From Notolepis coatsorum (taxonomy: Eukaryota; Chordata; Actinopteri; Aulopiformes; Paralepididae): a stretch of 64,000 bases of DNA. Shown piece by piece: positions 9,704 through 20,756 of the stretch. The first letter of the stretch is position 1. Every line of letters starts with the position of its first letter. The DNA lies in contig OZ020592.1 in NCBI GenBank assembly GCA_963971535.1, forward strand, positions 123,924,464-123,988,463. The letters are read 5' to 3'. The notes under the pieces are model-generated. The model did no database searches and was not told where the DNA came from. It was given only the letters and a program-made list of their open reading frames with translations. Both the position numbers and the translations under genes were made by a program.

Positions 9704-12606
9704 TTTTTTTTTCTTTTTTTTTACTTAAATTTTTTATTTAACATTTATAGACATACAACACAATATTTACAGTGATATCCATAGCATAACAACATACAGA
9801 CATGGGTCCCTAGAATATGGCATCGTTCAGCCGTCCAGACCCCCGTACACCCCCCCCCCCCCCCCCCCTGAGTTAAGCCCATTGGTGCCCCCCATATCCC
9901 AGGCTGGGCCAGGCCCAGTAGAGGAAAGGATAGGGGACTCCCCCCCCACGAGCCAAGCCCGTTATTTCCCATGCCCCAGAGAGCCCCACCCCACGCCCAT
10001 CGACCCCCCAACACACAGGGCCCGCCGGGCAAAGCCCAGCCGCTCTGATCCCCCCGAGAGAAACCCCTCCCTCCCGCCCTCCTCCCAAGAGACAGAACAC
10101 CCCCATATCCTGGTCCACCATGCATGGAGCCAAACACCCCAGGCCCCCACCCGCGCCCGCCCGACGGCCAGGCCCCCGGCCCACGAGAGCCCCAAGCCCA
10201 GGTCCGTAGAAGGTCTAAGCACCACGCCTCAATGGCCCGCCGACCCCCCGCGACCCCAAGCCTGGTGCCCCCGCGGCCCGGAGACCAGACCGCCCGGCCA
10301 CGGCGGCCGAGGACCCCAGGAACCGCCCCCCACCAATCCCACAACACGCAAGGCCCCCCCTCCCCCGGATCGAACCGCCGGAACGATGGCCCCGACCCCC
10401 CCCCCCCCCCCCCCCCCCCCCCCCATGTCACCGACATCACCGCATACATTTATGAAAATAAACTAACAACACAATAAGAAAAAATTACATGAATATAAAT
10501 GGTTATATGTTTCGCACTCTTTCCCCGGTTGGCGGTTTGGGGGGGGGGATCAGCCCTCCCACTGGAGAAGCCCCCCCCAAGAGACGGAGATACCCCCCAA
10601 AGGAGATTCTCCAAGCCTCTCTTCATGTCCAACATTTTGAATTCTTGTCCTTCATATTTGTCCATGTGCACATTTAAAGCAACTGCTATTCTAACATAAC
10701 TGAAGAAATAATAAAAAATTAGACTAAAGATAATTGGCACTTCCCAGGTAATTATTTTTAACCCCGTTTAACCCCGGTTGGCGTGTTGGAGGGGTAAGGC
10801 TCTCCTTGAGAGGGCCCCTCCTATAACGACGGAGATATCCCCTGTGGGGGTTCTCCAATGTCCCTATTATTGTCCAACATTTTATTTGAATTTTTATCTT
10901 TCATATGATCGTACATTTCCAGAGCTCCCGATCAGGTCTCCGGATGTGATTCCCCATGTTCCCCGTCCTCTTAGCTGTGTGTCATGTGTGCTAGTGTCTA
11001 CAGTTTAGTCTAGTACGTATTATTTGTATTATATGTCCCGAATCAAGTCCCAATTTTCCCAACTAATGTGTTTACCTTATCTGGACTCCCAGTGGTCTGT
11101 GTGTTATCCGCAGTGTGTCTCGAACCATAACCTCCATTCACTATCAAATAATATGCTTAGTTGTGCGTCATGTGTTATGGTGTCTACAGTTTAGTCCAGT
11201 ACATGTTATTTGTATTATATGTCCGGAATCAAGTCCCAATTTTCCCAACTAATGTGTTTACCTTGTCTGTATTCCCAGTGGTCTGTGTGTCTCGAATCAT
11301 AACCTCCATTCACCATCTAATTATATGCATATTGAGTCTTGGTCGGTGTGTATGACCTCAGTGCTCGAGTCCTGCTTGGTGTGTGAGACTTCGTTATTCG
11401 AGTTCTGGCTGGTCCGGTTGTTCTCGGTGCTCGGATCCCGGTTGGTGTGTGTGGCCTCCGTGTTCGTATCTCAGCCGGCCTGGTCGGCCTCCGCGCCTGC
11501 ATCTCGTGTGCGGATGGTCCGGCCGCCCTCGGTGCCAGAGTCCTGGTTGGTCCGATTGTATCCAGCGTCTCCCTGTCCCTCCCCCGGGGGCCGTCCGTTT
11601 CACCTCTCCCAAACCAGCCTCCATGCTCCTCCGAACACCCCGCTTTGCATCGAGTCCAGTCCGTGTGTTGTTGGCCATGTTAGCTTGCAACCAGGCCTCG
11701 TTGCGGTCCAACGTCCCGTTAGCTTGTATCCCTTGCTGCTTCATTTTCATAGTGTTAACTTCCATTTTAGCTTGTAGCTTCTTCTGCGGCCAGGCCTTGC
11801 TGTGGTCCAACGTCCCGTTAGCTTGTATCCCTTGCTGCTTCATTTTCATCGTGATAACTTCCATGTTAGTTTGCAGCTCCTTCTCCAGCTCCAGCCAGGC
11901 CTCGCTGCGGTCCAACGCCACGCTAGTTTGTATCGCTTGCTGCGTCACATTCATCTTGTTAACTTCCTTGTTAGTTTGCAGCTCCTTCTCCGGCCAGGCC
12001 TCGCTGCAGTCCAACGCCACGTTAGCTTGTATTCCCCGACCCTTCTCCAACTCCTCCCTGAGTCCGTCGATGCTGCCCTGGATGATCTGCGTTCTAGCTT
12101 GGATAGCCATTGCATTAGCCTGTATGCTAGCTTGTATGCTTGTTTGTAGCTCTTGGTTAGCTGTTGCGTTAGCCTGTTGGCTAGTCAACGAGCTAGCTTG
12201 TATGTTCTGCGTGTTAGCTTGTACGCCAGCTTGTATGCTATCTTGTACAGCTTGGATAGCCTTTGCGTTAGCTTGTATGTCAGCTTGTATGTCAGCCCGT
12301 AGCTCTTGTACGCTGGCTAGCATGTTCGCTTGTAGCTTCGCTACCCAGGCGGGCTCCACGTCTCTGTCTACCTGCGTCACGCTCGCCTGAGCTACCTCTT
12401 CCACCATTTCCTCGTGTCGAGATATTTCCTCCAGTGTTTGTACGTCTTCTGGGGTCCTCTTTCTCGTATTCCTCCTTCCTTTTCTCTTATATCCTTGAAT
12501 TGTCACTTTTTATTTTGTTTGACAGTTTTACTTCCCTTTTTCGATATTGTTTGACCGGGAGCTCGCTCAATGGTCGCCTACCCACACATCTCAAAACCGG
12601 AAGTCC
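9704..12606 (-). mobile_element. Poly(A)-tailed ORF1-only retroelement (half-LINE-like), 14-bp target duplication
   Basis: A 2.9-kb minus-strand insertion flanked by 14-bp direct repeats (9690-9703 and 12607-12620). Its 3' end is an A-rich tail (T-rich at 9704-9722 on the plus strand) preceded by an AATAAA-type signal near 9733-9738. The 5' end begins with a GC-rich leader (CCGGGACTTCCGGTTTTGAG), then comes one long ORF, then ~1.7 kb of non-coding sequence. That part contains internal duplications (10976-11100 resembles 11161-11290; 10520 resembles 10770) and C/G homopolymers (9849-9868, 10399-10425). No endonuclease or reverse transcriptase sequence is visible, so it would need enzymes from a LINE. 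The locus at 35261-35320 shows the same repeat junction without the insert. Parent family unknown; L1-like is inferred. Confidence 0.75.
11394..12506 (-). CDS. ORF1-like coiled-coil protein of the half-LINE-like element
   Basis: A 370-codon frame starting ~100 bp from the element's 5' end. Residues 1-25 are strongly basic (KRKGRRNTRKR). Residues 25-60 are acidic and helical. Residues ~58-150 are a Gln/Ala-rich repeat built on IQAN-type steps, predicted coiled coil. Residues 159-277 are three and a half imperfect repeats of 33-35 residues, each with I-Q-A/T-x-x-x-L-D then A-W then a QQGIQAN-like junction. Beyond ~280 the sequence becomes Gly/Arg/Pro/His-rich and may be a frame change into repetitive DNA. 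LINE ORF1 proteins are coiled-coil RNA-binding trimers, and the N-terminal layout fits. I see no RRM or CCHC knuckle. A retrotransposon Gag-like origin is the alternative. It is real coding sequence by length and repeat-phase conservation, but its function is unproven. Confidence 0.6.
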   Translation of the reverse strand: MTIQGYKRKGRRNTRKRTPEDVQTLEEISRHEEMVEEVAQASVTQVDRDVEPAWVAKLQANMLASVQELRADIQADIQANAKAIQAVQDSIQAGVQANTQNIQASSLTSQQANATANQELQTSIQASIQANAMAIQARTQIIQGSIDGLREELEKGRGIQANVALDCSEAWPEKELQTNKEVNKMNVTQQAIQTSVALDRSEAWLELEKELQTNMEVITMKMKQQGIQANGTLDHSKAWPQKKLQAKMEVNTMKMKQQGIQANGTLDRNEAWLQANMANNTRTGLDAKRGVRRSMEAGLGEVKRTAPGGGTGRRWIQSDQPGLWHRGRPDHPHTRCRRGGRPGRLRYEHGGHTHQPGSEHREQPDQPELE

Positions 12607-13927
12607 CGGTTAACCCTTTCACTGCGACAATACACAGAAGGTTAACCCTTTCACTGCCACACGACAAAGGGTCAACCCTTTCACTGCCACACTACAGAAG
12701 GTTAACCTTTCACTACCACACTACAGAAGGTTAACCTTTCACTACCACACTACAGAAGGTTAACCTTTCACTACCACACTACAGAAGGCTAACCCTTTCA
12801 CTACCACACTACAGAAGGTTAACCTTTCACTACCACACTACAGAAGGTTAACCTTTCACTACCACACTACAGAAGGTTAACCTTTCACTACCACACTACA
12901 GAAGGTTAACCTTTCACTACCACACTACCAAAGGTTAACCTTTCACTACCACACTACAGAAGGTTAACCTTTCACTACCACACTACAGAAGGTTAACCTT
13001 TCACTACCACACTACAGAAGGTTAACCTTTCACTACCACACTACAGAAGGTTAACCTTTCACTACCACACTACCAAAGGTTAACCTTTCACTACCACACT
13101 ACAGAAGGTTAACCTTTCACTACCACACTACCAAAGGTTAACCTTTCACTACCACACTACCAAAGGTTAACCTTTCACTACCACACTACAGAAGGTTAAC
13201 CTTTCACTACCACACTACAGAAGGTTAACCTTTCACTACCACACTACAGAAGGTTAACCTTTCACTACCACACTACAGAAGGTTAACCTTTCACTACCAC
13301 ACTACAGAAGGTTAACCTTTCACTACCACACTACAGAAGGTTAACCTTTCACTACCACACTACAGAAGGTTAACCTTTCACTACCACACTACAGAAGGTT
13401 AACCTTTCACTACCACACTACAGAAGGTTAACCTTTCACTACCACACTACAGAAGGTTAACCTTTCACTACCACACTACAGAAGGTTAACCTTTCACTAC
13501 CACACTACCAAAGGTTAACCTTTCACTACCACACTACAGAAGGTTAACCTTTCACTACCACACTACCAAAGGTTAACCTTTCACTACCACACTACCAAAG
13601 GTTAACCTTTCACTACCACACTACAGAAGGTTAACCTTTCACTACCACACTACAGAAGGTTAACCTTTCACTACCACACTACAGAAGGTTAACCTTTCAC
13701 TACCACACTACAGAAGGTTAACCTTTCACTACCACACTACAGAAGGTTAACCTTTCACTACCACACTACAGAAGGTTAACCTTTCACTACCACACTACAG
13801 AAGGTTAACCTTTCACTACCACACTACAGAAGGTTAACCTTTCACTACCACACTACAGAAGGTTAACCTTTCACTACCACACTACAGAAGGTTAACCCTT
13901 TCACTACCACACTACAGAAGGTTAACC
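12607..13927 (+). repeat. 29-bp TTAA-containing satellite, about 45 copies (locus 2)
   Basis: Begins with the ordered variant monomers seen at 3371 and 35261, then becomes a homogeneous array of units containing GGTTAACCTTTCACTACCAC followed by ACTACAGAA. Two end variants alternate (ACAGAAGG and ACCAAAGG). Every unit carries one TTAA. The gradient from heterogeneous to homogeneous suggests that one monomer was amplified locally from a dispersed cassette. Confidence 0.96.
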
Positions 13928-14354
13928 GGGTCCTTATTGTCCCCTTGGTGCGCTCGAGACCGTGTCATCCTGCCTCAGTGTCACCACGGCTCTGGGAGCA
14001 GAGAGTCCACGCCGACACGCCCGGCTTCTGTCAAGCTGTCGTACCCCGAGACAAGTTAGCATCAGGCGGCCTCAGCAGGCCCGTGGTGTCACGCCGGTCC
14101 AGATGGCACGGCCAGAATGCCTGGTATTTCAGCCGTACATTCGGAGAGGAGGAGGAGAGGCAGCGACACCATGGGAAGTCTTTGGAGACGTGCAAATTGG
14201 CAAAGTAACTGCCTGCGGTGAGGATGGATTTGGATATTTTTTTCTTTTTTTTAATACATGTGAATAAGACGTGGATAAGCCACTAAGTCTTTGGTTACAA
14301 GTTGAGCTTGTTGCTGTGTGTCCATACTTCACATGAAAATAACCCTGTTGCAGC
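13928..14354. other. No gene recognised; moderately GC-rich
   Basis: Frames of 87 and 101 codons overlap in two phases without domain support. The last eight bases (GTTGCAGC, 14347-14354) are the left target duplication of the following hAT element. Confidence 0.45.
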
Positions 14355-14466
14355 TAGGGTTGGGTACCGTTCACATTTGAACAGATACCGGTACCCAACG
14401 GTACCTTTTTTCTGTACTTTAGTCTAAAATCTACCTACCTCAGTTGTAAAAAATGTGTCCAAACTT

Positions 14467-14928
14467 AAGGCGGCTGGGTGGCGCAGCGGACATTGCACTC
14501 GTCACCAACGCAAGAGACACCGGGTTCGAATCCGGCTGTCGGCGTTGCCTCCGGCTTGGGCCGGCCGTCATACTAACTCAATTGGCAGAGTTAGCAGGTG
14601 GGAAGTCGAAGGGTGGTAGTCTGGTCGTTGTGAACAGCAACTCCTACAAGTCAGGAAAAATGGCGGGGGCAGTGTGAGCCTCCCACACGTTACACCTCGC
14701 CAAATGAGAGTCCGCGCTGGCAGGTGAAAAGATGTGACAGGCTGCCTCCACATGTATCGGAGGGGACATGTGATGCAAGGCTTCTATCCTCCCTACAACC
14801 GGCCAGTGGGGGGCATATGTGAGCAACGGTCAGGACAAGACAGGGAGAATTGGCACAAGAGGTAAATTGGGATGGGGAGAAAAATCACAGAAAAAGGAGA
14901 AAAAGGTTTATCAAAATAAATAATAATT
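14467..14928 (+). mobile_element. tRNA-derived SINE, family 1, copy 2
   Basis: Head GGCGGCTGGGTGGCGCAGCG carries the A box, and GGTTCGAATCC the B box. The body and the GATGGGGAGAAAAA tail match the family. Flanked by 11-bp duplications TGTCCAAACTT (14456-14466, 14929-14939). Confidence 0.94.
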
Positions 14929-15305
14929 TGTCCAAACTTCCAATTATGTATTATCATTATTATGTATTTAGAACTATTTGTTAATATATATATATATATA
15001 TAATATATAATAATCGAGCGTTGTCTGCATCTAGCTTTGTAAAGTGTAACCACACTTTTTCGGCTTGCCATTGCCCCGACTGCATTGTTGTTGAATCAAG
15101 TAAAATCCTAGGCAGCGTTTCCCCTACCATTGCCGGGACCCCCCGCCCCCCCCCCCCCCCCACCCCCTGAAAAATGACAATAAAAAAAATATATTATAAG
15201 TTTGCTTTAATCACAGTAACGTTGGAGAGCTACAGTAGCTAAATTATATAAAACCGAACTAGATAGTTGATATATGAACTGGATAGTTCATATAAGCCAT
15301 TCTCC

Positions 15306-15344
<39 letters not shown>

Positions 15345-15403
15345 TGCCCGTCCCAACTCTGGTCTTTGGAAAGTTTGATATTTACTGAGGATGGCCAGAT
15401 AAT

Positions 15404-15617
15404 TGTAATTAGTCACTCCTTGAGTTATGTTTTTTCCTTTTTTTTTTCTCCTCTATTTAGTCACAGTATTGCTTTTGTCACAGCTACAACACCCTGAAGA
15501 AGGCCATGTAGGCCGAAACATGTCGGTTTTTTAAAAGAACTTTTCTAAATAATGTAAGCCAATAAATAAAGGCTTTTTAAAAATGTGTAGAGCTGCCTTG
15601 GATCTCAACCTTTCTTT
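15404..15617 (+). mobile_element. Penelope-like 3' fragment with 14-bp target duplication
   Basis: A 214-bp insertion bounded by perfect 14-bp repeats GATGGCCAGATAAT (15390-15403, 15618-15631). Its 3' half has the CCCTGAAGAAGGCC..GGCCGAAAC motif followed by AATAAAGGCTTTTT, the arrangement found in the LTR-like ends of Penelope elements. No coding sequence remains. A short non-autonomous relative is the alternative. Confidence 0.6.
15491..15527 (+). ncRNA. Hammerhead-ribozyme-like motif
   Basis: The sequence contains CTGAAGA (15494-15500), fitting CUGANGA. A GGCC/GGCC stem II with a 5-base loop follows, then GAAA (15515-15518), a possible 2-bp stem III closed around AU, and GTC as candidate cleavage site (15522-15524). 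ACC (15491-15493) can pair with GGT (15525-15527) as stem I. An extra A at 15501 between core and stem II departs from the consensus, so activity is doubtful. Hammerheads with minimal stem III are known from Penelope-like elements. Confidence 0.45.
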
Positions 15618-15631
15618 GATGGCCAGATAAT

Positions 15632-16698
15632 GTTGATATTTAAACTTAAAAATTATTATACAGTGAGAGAGAAGCTTCAGCAAGTACAAAACGCTGCTGA
15701 CCGACAAATGAGAATCCCTCACTGAGGAAAACACAAAGGCCTAACCATCATGTATCACAATGGTGATGTCAGCCAGAGATGAGGAGAAGCATGAACCTTT
15801 AAAGGCCAACTTGCAGGTTAAACCCTACTCTGCAATTATGGGTAGTTTACATCATTGGTATCCAATTTAATTATTTATTTATTTCCATTTGACGCCGGAA
15901 ATGCCACTCAGAAAGGGTTAAAAAGGTCCATGCACGAATAACATGCACGGAGCAAATCAAAAAGCTTATCAGACGCTAGCACGGCCGTGACGTCACTTCA
16001 GGCAACTTATGCCTTATGCCCGTCCGGGTCATAGTACTACTGGGCTGGCTATATGGCTCCTGCTAACGTTAGCATTATGTCTACTGTCATGAACCATTTT
16101 AAATCGGGCCATGCAAAAGCGTTTGGGGAACGAGTAAAATGTGCAGGTCCTCTTCTCAGACCTGTGGGGCAAAGCACTGCACACACATCATGCCGGCTAG
16201 CAAGCTACACGTCCCGGCATGTTGATACAATTTTAGCCCCACTCGGTGCATCAGTCACGATAGCTATGAGCTAACTAACGTTACAAGCTCAACCACCTTA
16301 TAACTACTACTATTGTCATGTCCATAAGTTCCCTGGCAGAATACTTGTGAGGACAAAGGTATACAAAGAGGAGAGAACCATTTTAAATCGGGCATTGTTA
16401 TGAGTTTAGAGAATTCTGGCTACCAAGCTAAGCTAAGCTACGTTAGCTAACTTAGCTAGCTACTAACGTTATATACACAATATGTACAACGACACAATGA
16501 TTTACATTATTACAAATATGGTAACGTGGTTGTGGCTTTTACAAATAGTGGTTCACTTTAGAGATGAATGGCTATGATCACGGAGCAATAGTGTTAGTGA
16601 AACACACCATTCATCACTCCTCGGCTAGTAGTAGCAAGGCTCTCTGCTTCCTGCCACTAGCTGTGTGTGACTCTCAGAGCCCCTCACTGCCCTGCACC
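15632..16698. other. Interior of the second-level hAT; no gene recognised
   Basis: Contains GCTAACGTTAGC-type palindromic runs (about 16060-16070 and 16430-16470). A 73-codon frame at 16053 has no domain. The last eight bases are the target duplication CCTGCACC. Confidence 0.45.
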
Positions 16699-18113
16699 TA
16701 GGGTGACCAGATATCACGCATTGCGCGTGATTGCACAGCAAAACTGTCTCTTTTCACGCGTCACGCAAATTGAGACCATGTCCCTCTTATTGGTTGTCAT
16801 CTGCGCGAACGTCGTCGTCCCCAGCCAATGGAACCCCGAACGCGGAAGTGAAGCTCCGTTGGGGAAAATATACACACAAGCGGGGCCTATTTGAAATCTC
16901 CGCGATAGCAAAGAGCTGAGTGACAGTGACACTGACAGCTCGTGCGACCCGCCATTAAGAAGAAGACAGACAGCTGCCTAGAACACACTCGTACTTTAAA
17001 AAATGCAGGACACACCAAACAAAAAGAGGAGGTGTAGTTACCGTAGCGAATGGAAAACAGAATACCCATGGGTGAGAAATGTCGAGGGGGATGCAGAGAG
17101 AGTTTATTGTGAACTTTGCAATAGTTCGTTCTGGGGGCGAATTTGATATAAAACGACATAGACAAGCTGAGTCCCACAAGAAACGGGTTACACAAAAAGA
17201 GACGTCAAAATCCATGTTCGCATTTCTCCGACCTAAAGACGTTGGACAAGCGGACAAAATAACTGCTGCAGAGGTAACAACTGTTTACCACACTGTCCAA
17301 CATGCCCAGTCATACAGATCAGAGAACTCAAAACGCCTTCGGTTAAGCCACGGGAGGAAACAACCAAAGGTGTGTTAAATTCATGTGTGTATGAGGGTGT
17401 AGATTCCCTTAGGGAAAATGAAATATATTCCAAATATATTAGGAATTTAGTGGGAGTATTGCCAATATATTATTAAATGTATTACAATAACAATATATTA
17501 TCAAAGGATATATCCACAATATACACATGGTAATTATATTGGTGTGTATATTATTCTATTTCCATATATTATGATATGGTTGGAATGGATATTGCCATAT
17601 ATTTCACTAAAATATATTAATAATATACTGCACACATATATATTTTTGATAATCACACGCTCAACTTCCTGCAGTCAGAGTGAACTGAATACATGCATTT
17701 CATAGCAAATATTGAAATAGCAGTAATACCACATTCATTATGAATCCCTGGACTTGTGAGTTGAGACTTGTGTTACTGTTCCTGCTCTGTTTGATAAGTG
17801 ATTGTAAGTCTGGGTGGTTATTTAATGTATTTAATTTATTTTTAGTATTATTTATTATTATTATTATTTTGACACCCATTAGAGACAAAAGGAAAATAAA
17901 AATAAAATGAATAAGGGCAAAACATATTAGGCTTGTGGTCATTTTAATGAGGACAGTGGCGGATGAGCCTTGAAGGAGGGGACAGGGACAGTCCACCAAA
18001 AGGGCGGGGGGGGGCTGCGCGCTGGGGGGGGGGGGGGGGGGGGGTGTCCCACATTGTCCCTCACAAACATACCCTTTGTCCCACATTTGGTTTATTGGGA
18101 CCTGGTCACCCTA
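16699..18113 (+). mobile_element. Third-level hAT element with BED-finger exon remnant
   Basis: Ends TAGGGTGACCAGAT and, inverted, TAGGGTGACCAGGTCC are flanked by perfect 8-bp duplications CCTGCACC (16691-16698, 18114-18121). It is a 1.4-kb deletion derivative: the 5' part keeps the start of a transposase gene, the middle is AT-rich with ATATAT-type repeats, and a long G run lies near 18007-18044. Confidence 0.9.
17003..17378 (+). pseudogene. hAT transposase N-terminus with BED-type zinc finger, frameshifted
   Basis: An ATG at 17003 opens a basic leader (NKKRRCSYRSEW), then the first half of a BED-like finger with the Cys pair in YCELC. A one-base shift near 17137-17146 ends this frame. The other frame continues with the His pair in KRHRQAESH and then a KSMFAFLRPKD-like linker, and runs to 17378. 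Spacing and order fit the DNA-binding finger at the start of animal hAT transposases. The catalytic core and dimerisation domain are absent. AAAGGTGTGT at ~17370 could be a splice donor, so this may be a first coding exon. Confidence 0.65.
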
Positions 18114-18121
18114 CCTGCACC

Positions 18122-18930
18122 TGATGTGATGTCAGCATTAAGATGACACACGCACGTTATTGATCCATGGATTAAAATATGCATGTGCGTGGAGCTTGTG
18201 GTTTGGTCGACAAAATGTTTGATAAAAACGCTAAGACTGAGTAAATTTCGATAATTTTTTTTCCCTCTTCATGAAAGTCACTGTTGGCCTAGTCACATTG
18301 TTTATTGAACAAAACGTTAAAGGACATCTCTTTGAAATAAATGACATTTTAAAATTTCTTTTTTAATTTCTTTTAAACAAATTATTATTTTGTATTATTT
18401 AACTATTTAATTATTATTTTGTTATTGCACTGCACTGGCAGTTGAACTGAAAAAAGAAACCTCATAACTGAACTGGCACTGAACATTGAACTACACTGGC
18501 ACTGTTTGCAGATGTACTGTTATTAAAGTGAGTTAAAAACATAATTTTTTGTTAAATCCAAAGGAAAAAATATAAAATCAGAGAAATCCGAAAACAGGAA
18601 AAGATTAAACGGAATTCATAGGGCCCTAGTTAAGGTGAGTTAATAAATTCACTCTGAAAATCTGCTCCACTCTGATAAACTGACTCTTTGGTCAGAGTGT
18701 TGAAGGAAATCGATGATTTTCATTTGGTTTATAACCGATATATAGAGATGAGCTTTAAGAGGATAATACCATTATCATAATTTTTAGCATGTATGTCTGT
18801 CTCCAGTCAAACTGGGCAGAGGGCCGTTATCAGCTGGGTGAAACAGAGCAGAGAAGTGAAATGGTAAGTGTCCAAACAACAGCCTAATTAATTGAAAAAC
18901 CAAGTAGTTTGTTGATCCTGAAGGTTGATT
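18122..18930. other. AT-rich interior of the second-level hAT; no gene recognised
   Basis: Holds T- and A-rich runs (18330-18420) and a GGGCCCTAG motif near 18622 that could be an eroded element end. No open frame of interest. Confidence 0.4.
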
Positions 18931-18947
18931 AAGGATGTCTATGTTTT

Positions 18948-19439
18948 GGGGCGGTTAGGTGGTCGAGCGGAGATTGCGTTCGTCACCAGCCCCGGAGCTG
19001 TGAGCTTGGTTCGCCTGTTCGAATCCAGCTCACAGCTCCGGGGTTGTCACCAGCTTGGCTGCACTGATACAATTGGCTGTATCAGAGGGTGGGAGAAGCT
19101 GGCGGGGTGGGTCCGGGTCGTTGTAAACAGCGACTCCTACAGTTCGGTCGGGGCGCCTGCTAAGCGCGGATTGGACGTGAGGGGGATAGTGTGGTCCTCC
19201 CACACGCTACGCCCTCTCAATGAGAATCCGCGCTGCCAGGTGAAAAGAAGCGGTGATTGGCTGGACGTGTGTCGGAGGAAGCACGTGGTAGCCTCCACTC
19301 TCCCAGATGATCTGACTGTGGGGGGTAAGTGCGCAGCGACCAGGAAGGGACTGGGAATTGGCATACGACTAACATTGGGATGGGAGAAAATCGGAGGAAA
19401 ATGGAGGGGGAAAAAGACCAAGAAAAAAAAAAGAAAAAA
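18948..19439 (+). mobile_element. tRNA-derived SINE, family 1 variant, copy 3
   Basis: Head GCGGTTAGGTGGTCGAGCGG, B box GTTCGAATCC, then the shared body and an A-rich tail. Flanked by perfect 17-bp duplications AAGGATGTCTATGTTTT (18931-18947, 19440-19456), so a recent insertion. Nearly identical to 33430-33926. Confidence 0.95.
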
Positions 19440-19456
19440 AAGGATGTCTATGTTTT

Positions 19457-20756
19457 TCTACATGCATATAATGTATATATATATATCGGTGGGTGACAGC
19501 GTCTACTGAGACGGATCTATAGATCTTAAAAGCTGGCAGGCAGAGAGTGTGTTGCAGCAGACTGACACCAGGAGGCATCGAGGTCAAGTGTCAAAAGCAG
19601 CCCTGGCGCCACATAGCAGGGTAATCACAGAGGGGGGATGATATCAACAGTGCCGTTGCTATAGTGATCTGGGTCAAATAGCTGTGGTCAAAGATGGCCG
19701 TGTCACATAGTAACGAGGAAAGGGGGCGGGCCCGTCGTTGCTATGACGAAGATCATATAACTAAGTGTTATGAGGCGTATGAGTTAGTGAGTTCAAAGTG
19801 CTTCACAACAGTAAAAAAAAAAAAACAGACATGAGCGAGCATAGCAAGGTATGGTAAATCACAGTGTTTCACATTAGGATCTAGCATCCTAATAGGCTCT
19901 CTATTCAGTAATACAATTAATAAAATAGTTTAAAATTATTAAGTTTAAAAATAGTCTAAAAATTATAAAATAGAACGGACATACAACAACAGTAAAAAAT
20001 ACAGGCATAAGCGAGCATAAAAATTTTAAATGTAAATAGCAAGGTTACAGTAAAAAGTGTGATAAGATTGTTCAATCAGATGAAAATGGCCCAGTTAGGA
20101 GAATCAACCTTGGCTAGGCGGTGAGGTTCACGATGTACCTAACTGGAATGGTAAACAACTTTGCTAGATTTAGGTCAAAAGTCATCTTCTCCTCACAACA
20201 GAGCATCACTCCAACATCATAGAACCGACATATGAATTTCATTGGAAGTGTATGAAAGTAGGTAGGGTAAGAATATACAAAAGTATGGTAAATCACAGTG
20301 TTTCACATTAGGATCTAGCATCCCATAATACAAGCCAAACAGATGAAGAGGTGATACTGGCTGATTGATCGGAATCTAACAGCGTCCAGTGTGCACTCTC
20401 AGCCCTCAGAATTTTCAGAACAACTTGAGTGTGCTCGCTCTGACACTGGTTGTAAATAGTTATGAGTGTTGTATGTGCCTCCCTGTATTGTAAATAGTCC
20501 ATATGTGCGTTGTCACTACTGTATGTATAATTGTAAATAAGTAAATTTATGTGTTGTAATAAACCAAATTTATGTGCAATTGTTTCATTTCAGCTCAGTG
20601 TAGAAAAATCCCCCGATACTAACAACCGCCTTACTGCGCGTGTCTATGACAACACTGTTGACACCACGTATCCGTGACACGCGCGCCCCGCGACAACACT
20701 AGTAGTTTTGGGGGGCCCTACGACCCCCCCTGAAAAGAATCCTAGGGGAAACACTG
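19457..20756. other. Interior and right end of the second-level hAT, with a 41-bp direct repeat
   Basis: A 41-bp sequence beginning GTATGGTAAATCACAGTG occurs identically at 19849-19889 and 20283-20323. A second partial duplication (ACATGAGCGAGCATAGCAAG-like) occurs near 19829 and 20002. No gene recognised. The short minus frames at 20114-20502 have no domain. Confidence 0.5.

Larger units (their letters stand above)
15113..20756. mobile_element. Second-level hAT element (CAGTGTTTCCCC ends)
   Basis: Left end CAGCGTTTCCCCTACC and inverted right end CAGTGTTTCCCCTAGG are both followed by C/G runs. Both flanks contain CTAGG, but a clean 8-bp duplication is not preserved, perhaps through a small deletion. 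It contains the Penelope-like fragment, the 16699-18113 hAT and a SINE, so it predates them. Confidence 0.55.

Noticed and set aside
9745..10477. Gly/Trp-rich 234-codon minus and Pro-rich 194-codon plus frames
   Set aside because: GC-rich 3' UTR of the retroelement with C/G homopolymers; both strands open and no similarity to a protein family.
12607..13927. CRISPR-like array of 29-bp repeats
   Set aside because: Repeats are contiguous with no spacers and the window is a vertebrate genome; it is a satellite.
14467..14545. Genuine tRNA gene from A and B boxes
   Set aside because: Followed by a SINE body, A-rich tail and target duplications; same for the other SINE heads.
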